Positions 29,465 to 38,749 are shown, counted from the stretch's first letter. The stretch is 64,000 nucleotides of DNA from JACVRM01 sp963817375 (GCA_963817375.1 CAWFOB010000004.1:1-64000), one strand, 5' to 3'. Translations and numbers: made by a program. The notes: generated by a model not told the origin, from the sequence alone.

Positions 29465-30934
29465 CTAGACGCGCCGCCGCCAGCGCGAGAAGACGTCGTC
29501 CAGGTCGGCGCGCTTCGTGCGCGGCAGCAGCACGAAGAGCCGGTCGCCGGCCTCGATCACCGTGCTGCCACGCGGCGGGATCGTCTCGCGGCCGCGGCTG
29601 ATGACCGCGACGAGCGCGCTCCGCGGCAGGCCGAGCTCGCGCACCGCCGAGCCCGCGATCGCGTGGTCGCCGGCGACGGCGAAGTCGACGAGGTCGAGCG
29701 AGCCGAGCCCGTCGACGTCGAGCGGCGGTGGCACGACCGCCGGCGCCGGGCGCCGCCAGCCCGAGCCGCGTCGCGACCCATTCGAGCGTCGTCCCCTGGA
29801 GAGCGCCGAGACGACGACGACGAAGAAGACGGCGTTGAAGATCGTCTCGCGCGCGGGCGACTGTGACGAGAGCACGAACGTGCCGAGCACGATCGGCACC
29901 GCGCCGCGCAGCCCGGCCCAGCCGAGCAGCGGCTCGCTCGCGGTTCGTGAAGTCGCTGAACGCCGTCGAGACCCAGACCGCGGCGGGACGGATCGACGAA
30001 GGCGAGCAGCGCCGCCAGCAGCGAGCCCGGCCAGCGCGACGTCGGGCAGGTCGCGGGGGAAGACGAGCAGGCCGAGCACGACGAACATCGCCACCTGCGC
30101 GAGGAACGCGAGGCCCTCGTGGAACGCGACCAGCTGGCGCCGGTAGCGCGACGGCGTGCTGCCGACCGCGAGCCCGACGAGGTAGACGGCGAGGAAGCCG
30201 CTGCCGCCGAGCACGTCGGCGATGCCGAACGAGAGCGCGGCCGCCGCGACCGACGCGACCGGGGCGAACGCGCCGATCGACTCCGGCATGCGGGCGAAGA
30301 CCCACGTCGCTGCGACGCCGAGCACGATCCCGACGAGCAGGCCGAGGCCGATCTGCGCACGACCAGCAGCGCGAGGTCGCGGAAAGCCGTAGTCGGGGTG
30401 CTCGATCCACGCGATCAGGCCGACGCGTGAGCGCGATCGCCATCGGGTCGTTGCCGCCGGTCTCGGCCTCGAGCGTGCGCGCGAGGCGGCGCCGGATCGT
30501 GGGTGAAGCGGAGCGTCGCGAAGACCGCCGCGGCGTCGGTCGACGCGACGACGGCGCCGAGCAGGATCGCCTCGAGCCAGGAGAGGTCGAAGAGGGCGTG
30601 CGCGGCGAGGCCGGTGAGCACGGCCGTGACGACGACGCCGACGGTGCTCAGGAGCGCGGCGGGGACGACGACCTCGCGCAGCCGCCGCCAGGAGGTCGAG
30701 AGCCCGCCCTCGTAGAGGATCGCCGCGAGCCCGACGATGCCGACCTCGCGCGCCAGCTCCGCGTCGTCGAACTCGATCCCGCCGAGCCCGTCCGAGCCGA
30801 GCAGCATCCCGACGCCCAGGAACGCGACCAGCGACGGGCACGCCCTTGCGCGACGCGACGAGCGCGACGAGGACGCTCGCCGCGAGCACGGCGCCGACGA
30901 GCAGCAGCATCAGGCCCTCGTCCATCGCCGCCAT
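29465..30934 (-). CDS. K+/H+ antiporter (CPA family, CvrA/NhaP2-like) with TrkA-C domain, frameshifted
   Basis: Membrane cation/proton antiporter with about twelve helices and a regulatory C-terminal TrkA-C domain. The start at 30,934 or 30,925 gives MDEGLMLLLVGAVLAASVLV, and pieces in different frames follow in order: LLGSDGLGGIEFDDAELARE, VGLAAILYEGGLSTSW, AILLGAVVASTDAAAVFATL (the cation site), GLIAWIEHPDYG, GFLAVYLVGLAVGS, AFHEGLAFLAQVAMFVVLGL, and finally DHAIAGSAVRELGLPRSALV and EAGDRLFVLLPRTK. Frame changes occur near 30,840, 30,500, 30,420, 30,365, 30,010, 29,955 and 29,765. The long open frame that seems to span it is stitched from several frames. It is divergent from the glycosylase gene with a 25-bp gap. 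Confidence 0.8.
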   Translation of the reverse strand: MAAMDEGLMLLLVGAVLAASVLVALVASRKGVPVAGRVPGRRDAARLGRARRDRVRRRGAGARGRHRRARGDPLRGRALDLLAAAARGRRPRRAPEHRRRRRHGRAHRPRRARPLRPLLARGDPARRRRRVDRRRGGLRDAPLHPRSGAASRARSRPRPAATTRWRSRSRVGLIAWIEHPDYGFPRPRAAGRAQIGLGLLVGIVLGVAATWVFARMPESIGAFAPVASVAAAALSFGIADVLGGSGFLAVYLVGLAVGSTPSRYRRQLVAFHEGLAFLAQVAMFVVLGLLVFPRDLPDVALAGLAAGGAARLRRSVPPRSGSRRRSATSRTASEPLLGWAGLRGAVPIVLGTFVLSSQSPARETIFNAVFFVVVVSALSRGRRSNGSRRGSGWRRPAPAVVPPPLDVDGLGSLDLVDFAVAGDHAIAGSAVRELGLPRSALVAVISRGRETIPPRGSTVIEAGDRLFVLLPRTKRADLDDVFSRWRRRV

Positions 30935-30959
30935 TCTTCCCGCCCGCGAGAATCGACCC

Positions 30960-31988
30960 GTGTGGCCCGACCTGCCGAGGAACCGCCGCGACCCACGCGT
31001 CGACGACGAGACCGCCCGGCGCATCGCCGTGCGCGCGCAGCTGCTCGACGGCTCGGCGACCGGCGTGCTCGACACGGTCCGCCGGCTGGGCTTCCTCCAG
31101 CTCGACCCGGTGGCGACGGTCGCGCCGCCCCAGCAGCTCGTCCTCTTCAGCCGCCTCGGGCCCTTCGACACCGCCGAGCTCGACCGGCTGCTCTGGGAGG
31201 ACAGGCTGCTCTTCGAATGGCACGCCTACGTCTGGCCGATCGAGACGCTCCCGCTCCTGCGCGCGGTGATGCGCGGGAACCGGCGCGCCACGCGCTACTC
31301 GCACCAGCGCTGGCGCCGCGAGTTCGTCCGTGAGCACGCGGCGTTCCGCCGCTACATCCTCCGGGAGCTCGAGCGCGACGGCCCGCTGCTCTCACGCGAG
31401 CTGGAGGACCACGTCGCCCGCCGCCAGGGCCGTGACGAGCACCGCTGGTACGGCAGCCGCTTCACGGCCCGGATGCTCGAGACGCTGGAGTCGTACGGCG
31501 AGGTCGCCGTCGCCGGCCGGCGCACGGGGCAGCGCCTGTGGGATCTCGCCGAGCGCCAGTGGCCGGTGACGGAGGCCGTCCCGCTCCGCGACGCGCGGCG
31601 CGCACTCGCCGAGCAGCGGTTCCGGTCGCTCGGAGTGCGGCGCGAGAACGGCGAGTGGCGCGCGCATCCCGACGCCGTCGACGGGCCAGTCGCGGAGCGC
31701 GCCGCGCTGCTCTCCCCGTTCGACCGGCTCGTCCACGACCGCAACCGCGCCGAGGCGCTGTTCGACTTCCGCTACCGCCTCGAGATGTACGTCCCGGCGG
31801 CCAAGCGCGAATACGGGTACTACGTCCTCCCGCTGCTCGTCGGCGACCGCATCGCCGGCCGCGCGGAGCCGCGCCTCGACCGCCACACCGGGAACCTCGA
31901 GCTCCTCGGCGCCTGGGGCGACACGTCGCGCCTCGACGAGGCGCTCGAGGGTCTAGCGGCGTTTCTCGGCGCCAGGCGGGCCACCTGA
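30960..31988 (+). CDS. YcaQ/AlkX-type DNA glycosylase (winged-helix HTH_42 family)
   Basis: About 342 residues from the GTG at 30,960. Members of this family (E. coli YcaQ/AlkX, Streptomyces AlkZ) excise bulky alkylated bases and unhook interstrand crosslinks. The catalytic Q-x-D motif is visible in LGFLQLDPVATVAPPQQLVL, and the family text LLFEWHAYVWPIETLPLLRA, LSPFDRLVHDRNRAEALFDF and PAAKREYGYYVLPLLVGDRI follows. The central winged helix covers ~140-220 (GPLLSRELEDHVARRQGRDE). The frame is unbroken. The start is very close to the divergent antiporter start, so the two promoters must overlap. Confidence 0.88.
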   Translation: MWPDLPRNRRDPRVDDETARRIAVRAQLLDGSATGVLDTVRRLGFLQLDPVATVAPPQQLVLFSRLGPFDTAELDRLLWEDRLLFEWHAYVWPIETLPLLRAVMRGNRRATRYSHQRWRREFVREHAAFRRYILRELERDGPLLSRELEDHVARRQGRDEHRWYGSRFTARMLETLESYGEVAVAGRRTGQRLWDLAERQWPVTEAVPLRDARRALAEQRFRSLGVRRENGEWRAHPDAVDGPVAERAALLSPFDRLVHDRNRAEALFDFRYRLEMYVPAAKREYGYYVLPLLVGDRIAGRAEPRLDRHTGNLELLGAWGDTSRLDEALEGLAAFLGARRAT

Positions 31989-32008
31989 CCGTATACGTGC
32001 CTTCGCTG

Positions 32009-32773
32009 ATGGCAGCCCGGCGGGAGTGGGCGACGATCTCCCTGGAGACTCGCGTGCGCTCCCTGAAACGCACCCTGCTGCGCGCCGTGGCCGGACTGCT
32101 GGTCGTGTCGGCTGCACTCGCAATCGGCATCCTCCTCATCGGTCGGATGGGTCAGACGGAGGGCCGGATCCTCGGTACGACCGCCGTGCTCGCCGCCTAC
32201 GGGCTGGTCGCCCTGCCGGCGGCGATCCTGTTCGACCAGGGCCGCTGGACCCGCTGGGCCGCCCTCGACGCGGCGCTCGTCGCCGCGGCGGCCGGCGCGA
32301 CCCTCGCAGGCATGTGGTCCGGCAGCGACTCCGAGGTCTTCGGCAAGACGCTCGGGACGCTGACGGTGTCCGCGCTCGCGGCGACGCAGGTGTCTGCGCT
32401 GGCGGCCCGCCGCCAGCCACGCGACCCGCCGCTCGTCCGCCGGCTGTTCGAGGTCTCATGCGCGCTCGCCGGCGTGCTCGCCGCTGCATTCGCGGTGCTG
32501 ATCTGGGCACAGCCGCACGGGAGCCTTTTCCTCCGCGTGTTCGGGGCGCTAGCCGTCCTCGATCTCCTCTGCGTGGCACTGCAGCCGGTGCTCGCCCGGT
32601 TGCGGGCGACGGGAGCCCTCTACGACCTCGTCGTCGCAGACGCGTCGGGCACGACACGCCGGGTCACGGTGGAGGCGAGCGGCCTGGCGAACGCCGCCGC
32701 GAAGGCGATCCGCACGGTCGAGCGCGAGGGCGGCGACGTCGTTGACGTGAGGATCGACACACGCGGCTGCTGA
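32009..32773 (+). CDS. Actinobacterial membrane protein, unknown function
   Basis: 254 residues from the ATG at 32,009; the start is uncertain. Six hydrophobic segments are visible (LLRAVAGLLVVSAALAIGIL, LAAYGLVALPAAILF, AALDAALVAAAAGATLAG, LTVSALAATQVSALA, LAGVLAAAFAVLIWA, VFGALAVLDLLCVALQPVLA). They are followed by a soluble tail of ~55 residues (YDLVVADASGTTRRVTVEAS ... VEREGGDVVDVRIDTRGC) that looks like a small ferredoxin-type or sensor fold. I do not recognise the family. It lies 20 bases after the glycosylase in the same direction. Confidence 0.65.
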   Translation: MAARREWATISLETRVRSLKRTLLRAVAGLLVVSAALAIGILLIGRMGQTEGRILGTTAVLAAYGLVALPAAILFDQGRWTRWAALDAALVAAAAGATLAGMWSGSDSEVFGKTLGTLTVSALAATQVSALAARRQPRDPPLVRRLFEVSCALAGVLAAAFAVLIWAQPHGSLFLRVFGALAVLDLLCVALQPVLARLRATGALYDLVVADASGTTRRVTVEASGLANAAAKAIRTVEREGGDVVDVRIDTRGC

Positions 32774-32813
32774 CGCGGGCAGGGCGCAGCCCAGCCCCGC
32801 CGAACTTCGCCGC

Positions 32814-33497
32814 ATGACACGCACCGAGCTGGCGGAGGCCCGCCACGAGGCGCGCACCGAGGCGAGCTTCTTCCTGCTGATCGGGCTCGCGCTGCTGATC
32901 GCGCTCGGTCTGGTGAGCGTCCAAGAGCAGTGGCACCTGCGCGGTGACGCGATCGGCGGGTGGCTCTGGCTCCTGCTCTGCGTCCCGGAGGTCATCCTGC
33001 TCGCGTTCGTCCAGATCAGTTCTCGCATGGACGACCACGTCCAGGTACATCGCACGCTCCAGGGCCTCTTCGGCCTGGTCGTGATCGGCAACGCGATCGG
33101 GCTCGGCGTCGTGGTCCTTTCCCTGCTGACCCAGAAACCGCACGGCGCCCAGCTGCTCGCGACGGCCGTCGTCGTCTGGTTCACGAACGTGATCGTGTTC
33201 GGGCTCTGGTACTGGACGCTCGACGGCGGCGGCCCGGTGCAGCGGGCGCTGCACAACCGCGAGCTGCGGGACTTCCAGTTTCCCCAGGACGAGAATCCCC
33301 AGCTGGCGTCGTCGGGCTGGTACCCGCGGCTGGAGGACTACACGTACGTCGCCTTCACGAACGCGATCGCGTTCAGCCCCACGGACGCCATGCCGCTGAA
33401 GCGGTGGGCGAAATGGCTGATGGCGCTCGAGTCGGCGCTCTCCGTCGTCGCGATCCTCGTCGTCGCAGCGCGGGCCGTGAACGTCATCGGCTCATAG
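32814..33497 (+). CDS. DUF1345-like membrane protein
   Basis: 227 residues with about five helices: FFLLIGLALLIALGLVSVQ, GWLWLLLCVPEVILLAFVQI, LFGLVVIGNAIGLGVVVLSL, LLATAVVVWFTNVIVFGLWY and LESALSVVAILVVAARAVNV. The conserved stretch YVAFTNAIAFSPTDAMPLKR, then WAKWLMALESALS, is the hallmark of DUF1345 and related channel-like proteins. Function unknown. It follows the previous membrane protein by 40 bases, so the two may be co-transcribed. Confidence 0.75.
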   Translation: MTRTELAEARHEARTEASFFLLIGLALLIALGLVSVQEQWHLRGDAIGGWLWLLLCVPEVILLAFVQISSRMDDHVQVHRTLQGLFGLVVIGNAIGLGVVVLSLLTQKPHGAQLLATAVVVWFTNVIVFGLWYWTLDGGGPVQRALHNRELRDFQFPQDENPQLASSGWYPRLEDYTYVAFTNAIAFSPTDAMPLKRWAKWLMALESALSVVAILVVAARAVNVIGS

Positions 33498-33500
33498 GAC

Positions 33501-34303
33501 CTAGTCGATCAGCTTGCGCGTCATCGCCGTGATCGCGATCCGCCACATCAGCAGGCCGAACCCGACCAGGTAGACGACCCGCAGCAGGTCGTGCCAGCCG
33601 TACGAGCCGAACGCGGCGCTGCGGACGAGCTCGACGCAGTGGTGGAGCGGGTTGACGCGGCGAGCGCACTGCGCCCAGTCGGGCAGGCCGGTGATCGGGA
33701 AGAACGTGCCGGCGACGAGGAACAGCGGCGTCAGGACGGCGCTGATGACGTAGCTGAAGTTCTCGATCGAGTTGGCGAAGCCGGCGATCGCGATCCCGAA
33801 GCACGCCCAGCCGAAGCCGCGACAGGAAGCCGATGAACGGGCACGAGCAGCATGCCCGGCTGCGGGTCGAGCCCGAAGACGATCGCGACGAGCATCGGCA
33901 CGCAGCCGTAGACGCCGGCGCGCGTCGCGATCCAGAGCGCCTCGGCGGTGACGAGCTCCTCGGTGTCGACCGGCGCGGCGAGGATCGCGTCGTAGGTGCG
34001 CTGGAACTTGTACTTGACGAACGTCCCGAACATCGCGGGGAACGCGCTCGAGAAGAGGACGGCCGTCGCCACCGTGCCGGTGCCGACGAAGTCGACGTAG
34101 TCGTAGCCGCCGACCTTGCTGACGAGCGAGCCGAAGCCGAAGCCGAAGGCGAGCAGGTAGATCGTCGGCTCGACGGTCGACGAGAACGTCGCCGAGCGCC
34201 AGTACGACGAGAAGTTGATCGACCTCGCGCACGAGCACGCCCGTGATCGCGCGGGCGCTCGAGCCGGCCGAGCTGCGTCGCGTGCCTGCGTCACGGCCGC
34301 CAT
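33501..34303 (-). CDS. ABC-2 type transporter permease, frameshifted
   Basis: Membrane half of a drug- or polysaccharide-export ABC system (NodJ/DrrB-like). The ATG at 34,303 overlaps the stop of the upstream ATPase (TGATG), a sign of translational coupling. Helices include TIYLLAFGFGFGSLVSKV, TVATAVLFSSAFPAMFGTFV, VPMLVAIVFGL, FGIAIAGFANSIENFSYVIS, LTPLFLVAGTFFPITGLPDW and LLRVVYLVGFGLLMWRIAIT, and the motif YKFQRTYDAILAAPVDTEEL is typical. Frame changes lie near 34,225 and 33,815. The converging DUF1345-like gene ends 3 bases away. Confidence 0.85.
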
Positions 34304-35202
34304 CAGTCGATCTCCTCGCCGGTCAGGAGGACGAAGACGTCCTCGAGGTTCGCCGGGCGCCGCTCGCCCTCGCGGGCGCCGTCGCCGTCGGCGCCGAGCA
34401 CCGAGACGCTCGTGCCCGTGCGGCGCGTGCGCAGGCCGGCCGCGGCGGCCTCCGCCTCGACCTCGGCGAGCCGCGCCGGCGGCCCGTAGACCTCGACCGC
34501 CTCGCGGCCGGCGTGCTCGGCGACGAGCGCGGCCGGCGGCCCGGCGGCGACCGCCTTGCCGTGCGACATGATCAGGACCGTGTCGGCGAGGCGCTCCGCC
34601 TCCTCGATGTAGTGCGTCGACATGAGGATCGTCGTGCCCTCGGCGCGCAGCGCGTCGATCAGCGCCCACAGCTCCTGGCGCACCTGCGGGTCGAGCCCGA
34701 CGGTCGGCTCGTCGAGCAGGACGAGGCTGCGGCCGGTGGACGAGCGCGCGCGCGATCAGCAGCCGCCGGCGCATGCCGCCCGAGAGCTTGTCGACGCGTG
34801 TATCGCGCCGGTCGACGAGGTTCGCGATCTGCGAGCGCGCGCTCGATCGCCGCGTGCCGCTCGTGGCGTGCGATCCGGTAGAGGTGCGCGAAGACGAGCA
34901 GGTTCTGCTCGACCGTCAGCGTGACGTCGAGGTTGTCGAGCTGCGGCGACGACGCCGCAGCTGCGCGCGCGCCTGCTTCGACTCGCCCGGGCAGCCGGAA
35001 GCCGAGCACCTCGAGCTCGCCCTCGTCGGCGATCGACTGCGCGGTGAGCAGCCGCATCGTCGTCGACTTGCCCGCGCCGTTCGGGCCGAGCAGGCCGACG
35101 CACGTGCCGGTCGGGCACGTCGAGGTCGAGCCCGTCGACGGCGGTGATCGGGCCGTAGCGCTTGACGACGCCGCGCAGGCGAATCGCAAGCTCCCCTTCC
35201 AC
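34303..35202 (-). CDS. ABC transporter ATPase (NodI/DrrA-like), frameshifted
   Basis: Cytoplasmic ATPase partner of the ABC-2 permease directly downstream. The GTG at 35,202 gives VEGELAIRLRGVVKRYGPIT, the usual first strand. The Walker A motif GPNGAGKST and the Q-loop region SSPQLDNLDVTLTVEQNLLV are readable; the signature and Walker B region (34,690-34,870) is scrambled by frame changes near 35,110, 34,955, 34,840 and 34,750. The rest is clear: EGTTILMSTHYIEEAERLAD with the switch histidine, then a C-terminal extension. It is divergent from a small open frame and a MarR regulator, which may control it. Confidence 0.85.
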
Positions 35203-35269
35203 ACGGCCCAGGATGCCAGCAGCCGAAGAGGGGGTCGTCCTCAAGGACGCTCATGCCGATAGAGAGCCC

Positions 35270-35455
35270 ATGCGGCGTACGAACGACCCCCCTGCATACA
35301 CGATCATCTCCGAGCGCGACGCTGTCCGCCTGACGGGCCGGGACGCCGCCGAGCTGCGGGAGCTGCCCCAGGTCCAGATGCTGACCCGCGTGCTGGCCGA
35401 CGGCAAGAAGGCGGCCGCACTCCGCGTGCCGACCGAGCTCCTCGCAAACGGCTAG
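35270..35455 (+). CDS. Small hypothetical protein (61 residues)
   Basis: The ATG at 35,270 opens MRRTNDPPAYTIISERDAVR, then LTGRDAAELRELPQVQMLTR and VLADGKKAAALRVPTELLAN. It reads as a compact soluble protein with codon use like its neighbours. No family recognised. It lies between the divergent ABC ATPase and the MarR gene and ends 66 bases before the latter. Confidence 0.45.
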   Translation: MRRTNDPPAYTIISERDAVRLTGRDAAELRELPQVQMLTRVLADGKKAAALRVPTELLANG

Positions 35456-35521
35456 GCGCCCTGCCAAGCGGCGCCGGACGGCGGTCCGGACGTCATAGTG
35501 CCCACTGTGGCGCGCGTCAGC

Positions 35522-35896
35522 ATGGACACGTACCGCGACGCAGCGGAGCTGCGGAGCGCGCTGCGGCATTTCATGCGGCGCAGCGAGGAGGTCGCGCGGC
35601 GCCACGGCCTGACCCCGAACCAGTACCTGCTCCTGGTGCTGATCAAGGGCGCCCCGGACGGGTCGGAGCGCTCGACGGTGACCGATCTCGTCGACCGGAT
35701 CGCCCTGTCGCAGAGCACGGTGACCGAGCTCGTGCAGCGCGCCGAGCGCGCCGGCCTCCTGGAGCGCGAGCAGGCCGGCCACGACGCCCGCGTCGCGCAC
35801 CTGGGCCTGTCCGAGCTGGGTGAGGAGCGACTCGACGCGGCGTTCAGGGACCTCGGGCCCGAGCGGCACGCGCTGCGGGAGCTCATCGGCGCCTGA
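35522..35896 (+). CDS. MarR family transcriptional regulator
   Basis: 124-residue winged-helix DNA-binding protein from the ATG at 35,522 (a GTG at 35,498 is an alternative). The MarR pattern is clear: LRSALRHFMRRSEEVARRHG, LTPNQYLLLVLIKG, the recognition helix IALSQSTVTELVQRAERAGL, then the wing LEREQAGHDARVAHLGLSEL. MarR proteins usually repress an adjacent exporter and respond to phenolic ligands; the ABC-2 exporter at 33,501-35,202 is the natural candidate. Confidence 0.88.
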   Translation: MDTYRDAAELRSALRHFMRRSEEVARRHGLTPNQYLLLVLIKGAPDGSERSTVTDLVDRIALSQSTVTELVQRAERAGLLEREQAGHDARVAHLGLSELGEERLDAAFRDLGPERHALRELIGA

Positions 35897-35904
35897 AGAA
35901 TCAA

Positions 35905-35933
35905 GGGGGCGGCGCTGCGGCGACGCCGCCCCC
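35905..35933. terminator. Hairpin terminator after the MarR gene
   Basis: A 10-bp GC stem (GGGGGCGGCG/CGCCGCCCCC, 35,905-35,933) begins 8 bases after the stop codon. There is no T tract, which is common in very high-GC actinobacteria. Confidence 0.55.
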
Positions 35934-36105
35934 ATGTACCCCGGCGCGCCCCCTCCAGTGGACGCCGAGGAACCTGCACCCACGCGGTGGGTGCGGAATC
36001 GAGCGCCGCAGAACAGCCTGTGGCCTGCCGGCCACTGTGAGCGGGCTGCCCGGACGGGCGGAATTTCAAACCCGCTCTTGACGAATTCCGGATCGCGAGG
36101 AGACT

Positions 36106-37512
36106 GTGTCCGTGGGGGTCGTTTCGCCGGGGAAGGGTCGGCTGCGCCGTGCCGCTGCCGCCGTTCTGATCATTGCGGTTCCGCTCGCGCTGGTGAGCGC
36201 GGCCACCGCGCGGTCCGCCGCCAAGCCGCCCGTCGCGAAGGCAACGTGCGCGACGCTGCTGCTGCAGAAGGGCGGCGCCGGGGTGTTGCGCGTCAAGGCC
36301 GCGAAGGGCTCCATGGCGATCGCATCGGCGAAGCTCGCGCCCGGCACCAAGGCGAAGACCACGACGCGGACGATCAAGCCGGCCGGCACGGGCGCGTTCA
36401 AGTACGCCTTCGCGAAGAAGAAGGGCTCCGCCGAGAAGGTGCGCGTCGTCGTGACCTTCCGCAAGGGCTCCACGACGCAGCGCAAGACGATCGTGTGCGC
36501 CGTGAAGGTCGGCACGCCGACCGCGACGCTGAACCTGGCGTTCGACGGCGACGGCGTCGGGACGATCACTCCGGCGTCTGGCGGCGCGGCCTGCACCAGC
36601 GACAAGGCGCCGTGCGCCGTCGACTATAAGACCGGCGCGAAGGTGACGCTCAAGGCCGATCCGGATGCGACGTCGACCTTCGACGGCTGGAAGGGCGCGT
36701 GCTCGGGCACAGCGGCGACGTGCACCGTGAAGGTCAGCGGCATCTCGAACGTCACCGCCGAGTTCACGCGCAAGACGTTCACCGTCACGATCGAGAAGGC
36801 CGGCGACGGCGACGGGACGGTCTCCAGCGACGGGCCGCTCGCCTGCGGCGCGACCTGCACGGCGACGATCGCGGCAGGCACGATCGTGCGCCTGAAGGCC
36901 GTGCCGGACGGGAACTCCCGCCTGGTCGGCTGGACCGGCGAGTGCACCAGCACCGTCGCGAACTGCAACTTCCCGGTCGACGGCGACATCACCGTCACGG
37001 TCACGTTCGCGCGCAGCGGCGCGCGGCTGAACGTCTCGCGCGCCGGTGACGGCACCGGGACGATCTCGGCGGACGTGCCCGGGATCGACTGCGGCGGCAC
37101 GTGCTCCTTCACCTACGGGGCCGGGACTGCGGTGACGCTGACCGCAACGCCGGCGTCCGGCTCGCTCTTCGCGGGCTGGGGCAGCGACTGCTCATCGTCG
37201 ACGTCGTCGTCGTGCACCTTGACGATGAATGCCACCAAGTTCGTCTCGGCGTTCTTCGTGCAGGGCGTCACGGTCAGCGTGAGCGTCGCGGGCAACGGCA
37301 CCGTCGCGGCAGACGGCCTCTCGTGCAACGGCGCCTCGTGCAGCGGGCTCTTCTTCCCCGGGGGTTACGTCGAGCTGACGGCGACGCCGGGCGCGGGCGC
37401 CCAGTTCGACTACTGGGAGAACTGCCCGAACACCGATCCGTCGCTGCCGGCGACCGTGTGCAAGGCGCACGGGTCGGACTTCACCGGCACCGTCACCGCG
37501 CACTTCAAGTAG
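36106..37512 (+). CDS. Secreted protein with InlB-type bacterial repeats
   Basis: 468 residues from the GTG at 36,106. A signal peptide is visible (LRRAAAAVLIIAVPLALVSA then ATARSAA). A unique N-terminal domain of about 110 residues comes first. From ~140 to the end there are five copies of an ~75-residue beta-repeat of the InlB/'bacterial repeat' type, each with a G-D/G-x-G-T-V/I opening, paired cysteines and a W-x-G/D core: FDGDGVGTITPASGGAACTS, AGDGDGTVSSDGPLACGATC, AGDGTGTISADVPGIDCGGT and AGNGTVAADGLSCNGASC are the openings. Such proteins are surface or secreted and often bind carbohydrate or other cells. The frame is unbroken. Confidence 0.82.
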   Translation: MSVGVVSPGKGRLRRAAAAVLIIAVPLALVSAATARSAAKPPVAKATCATLLLQKGGAGVLRVKAAKGSMAIASAKLAPGTKAKTTTRTIKPAGTGAFKYAFAKKKGSAEKVRVVVTFRKGSTTQRKTIVCAVKVGTPTATLNLAFDGDGVGTITPASGGAACTSDKAPCAVDYKTGAKVTLKADPDATSTFDGWKGACSGTAATCTVKVSGISNVTAEFTRKTFTVTIEKAGDGDGTVSSDGPLACGATCTATIAAGTIVRLKAVPDGNSRLVGWTGECTSTVANCNFPVDGDITVTVTFARSGARLNVSRAGDGTGTISADVPGIDCGGTCSFTYGAGTAVTLTATPASGSLFAGWGSDCSSSTSSSCTLTMNATKFVSAFFVQGVTVSVSVAGNGTVAADGLSCNGASCSGLFFPGGYVELTATPGAGAQFDYWENCPNTDPSLPATVCKAHGSDFTGTVTAHFK

Positions 37513-37528
37513 CCGTAAGCTCGCGCCC

Positions 37529-38302
37529 GTGGAGACGGGCCTCGCGGGCAAGCGCGTCCTGGTGACAGGCGCGTCGGGCGGGATCGGAGCAGCGTGCGCC
37601 GACGCATTCGCGGCGGAGGGCGCCCGGGTCTTCGTCCACTACCACCGGGGCCGTGAGCGCGCAGAAGCGGTCGCCGCCCGGATCGGCGGAGCGCCGATCG
37701 GCGCCGCCGACCTGACGAGCGAGGAGGAGACGGACGCGCTCTATGCGCGCGCGGCCGAGGAGCTCGGCGGCCTGGACGTGTGCGCCGCGGTGGCGGGCGT
37801 CTGGCCGACCGAGGACCTTCCGGTGTGGGAGCTCCCGCTCGACCGCTGGGAGCAGACGCTCGCGCTGAACCTGCGGGCCACGTTCCTGACCGCCCGCGGC
37901 TTCCTGCGCGAGGTGGCGCGCTCGGGCCACGGCAGCCTGGTCATGGTCGCGTCGACGGCCGGCCTCTTCGGCGAGGCGGGCCATGCCGACTACGCAGCCG
38001 CGAAGTCCGCGATCGCCGGCGGCCTGCTGCTCAGCCTGAAGAACGAGGTCGCCCGGGTCGCGCCCCGCGCGCGCGTGAACGTGGTCGCTCCGGGATGGAC
38101 GAGGTCGCCCATGACCCGCGAGGCGCTCGACGACGAGACGCTCGACCGCGTCACGCGCACGATGGCGCTGCGGAAGGTCGCAACGCCGGAGGACGTTGCG
38201 CGCCAGATCGTCGTGCTCAGCTCCGACGAGCTCTCAGGTCACGTGACCGGCCAGGTCGTCACGGTCGCCGGCGGCATGGAAGGCCGCCTGCTGCACCCGT
38301 AA
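37529..38302 (+). CDS. SDR family oxidoreductase (FabG-like)
   Basis: 257-residue short-chain dehydrogenase/reductase. The cofactor motif TGASGGIG is at residues 13-20. The active site shows the serine in SLVMVASTAG and Y-x-x-x-K as YAAAK near residues 154-158; NVVAPGWTRSPM and the C-terminal SGHVTGQVVTVAGGM are typical of the FabG-like classical subgroup. It starts with GTG, 16 bases after the repeat protein. The substrate is not predictable. Confidence 0.9.
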   Translation: METGLAGKRVLVTGASGGIGAACADAFAAEGARVFVHYHRGRERAEAVAARIGGAPIGAADLTSEEETDALYARAAEELGGLDVCAAVAGVWPTEDLPVWELPLDRWEQTLALNLRATFLTARGFLREVARSGHGSLVMVASTAGLFGEAGHADYAAAKSAIAGGLLLSLKNEVARVAPRARVNVVAPGWTRSPMTREALDDETLDRVTRTMALRKVATPEDVARQIVVLSSDELSGHVTGQVVTVAGGMEGRLLHP

Positions 38303-38304
38303 CA

Positions 38305-38348
38305 CCGCTCCAGAAAAGCGGAGCGGCGGGTCTCCCCGCCGCACCGGT
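38305..38348. terminator. Double hairpin after the SDR gene
   Basis: Two overlapping stems: CCGCTCC/GGAGCGG (38,305-38,326, 8-base loop) and GCGGCGGG/CCCGCCGC (38,323-38,342). They start three bases after the SDR stop codon and probably end its transcript. Confidence 0.5.
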
Positions 38349-38647
38349 CCCCGGACTGCTTTGCCGTCAGTCCCGAGGAGCTAAGGCGAGAGATCGACCA
38401 TGCGCACACCTCGCCCCTCCCTCGATCGAGGGAACCACAACCATCCGCCGCCGGAGCCCGGCTTGTCCGGGCGGGAGGCACCCCACCAAACAGGCACCCA
38501 TGGGATCACCCAGGCAAGGGGCGGCTCCCACCACTCACCGAAGCGATAGGGGCTGTACCCGCGAAGCGGGGGCTGTCCCCCGTGATCGGGCGATAGCTCG
38601 GTCTTCGGAAAGCATTTCGGCTCAGTCCTGACGCTGTCTCTAGCACC

Positions 38648-38679
38648 CACTGGGGACAGCCCCCTTCGGGGACAGCCCC
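38648..38679. repeat. 32-bp repeat, exact inverted copy at 61,739-61,770
   Basis: GGGGACAGCCCC units around CTTCG form a self-complementary element. The same 32 bases occur in reverse complement upstream of the SGNH hydrolase gene. A degenerate relative is at 38,545-38,580. Confidence 0.7.
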
Positions 38680-38686
38680 GCGCAAG

Positions 38687-38749
38687 AAGGGCGGCCGACA
38701 GGCCGCCCTTCCGATGCGTAAGGCGGGACCCGCCCCTGGTCCCGCCTTA
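38687..38749. repeat. Two adjacent perfect hairpins
   Basis: AAGGGCGGCC-GACA-GGCCGCCCTT (38,687-38,710) and TAAGGCGGGACC-CGCCCCT-GGTCCCGCCTTA (38,719-38,749): stems of 10 and 12 bp without mismatch. Neither is followed by a T tract. Confidence 0.65.

Noticed and set aside
28859..31269. Forward-strand frames opposite the antiporter
   Set aside because: No recognisable content; the reverse strand encodes consecutive antiporter segments.
36540..37512. CRISPR or DNA satellite repeat
   Set aside because: The repetition is in the protein (InlB-type modules of unequal length), not in identical DNA units with spacers.
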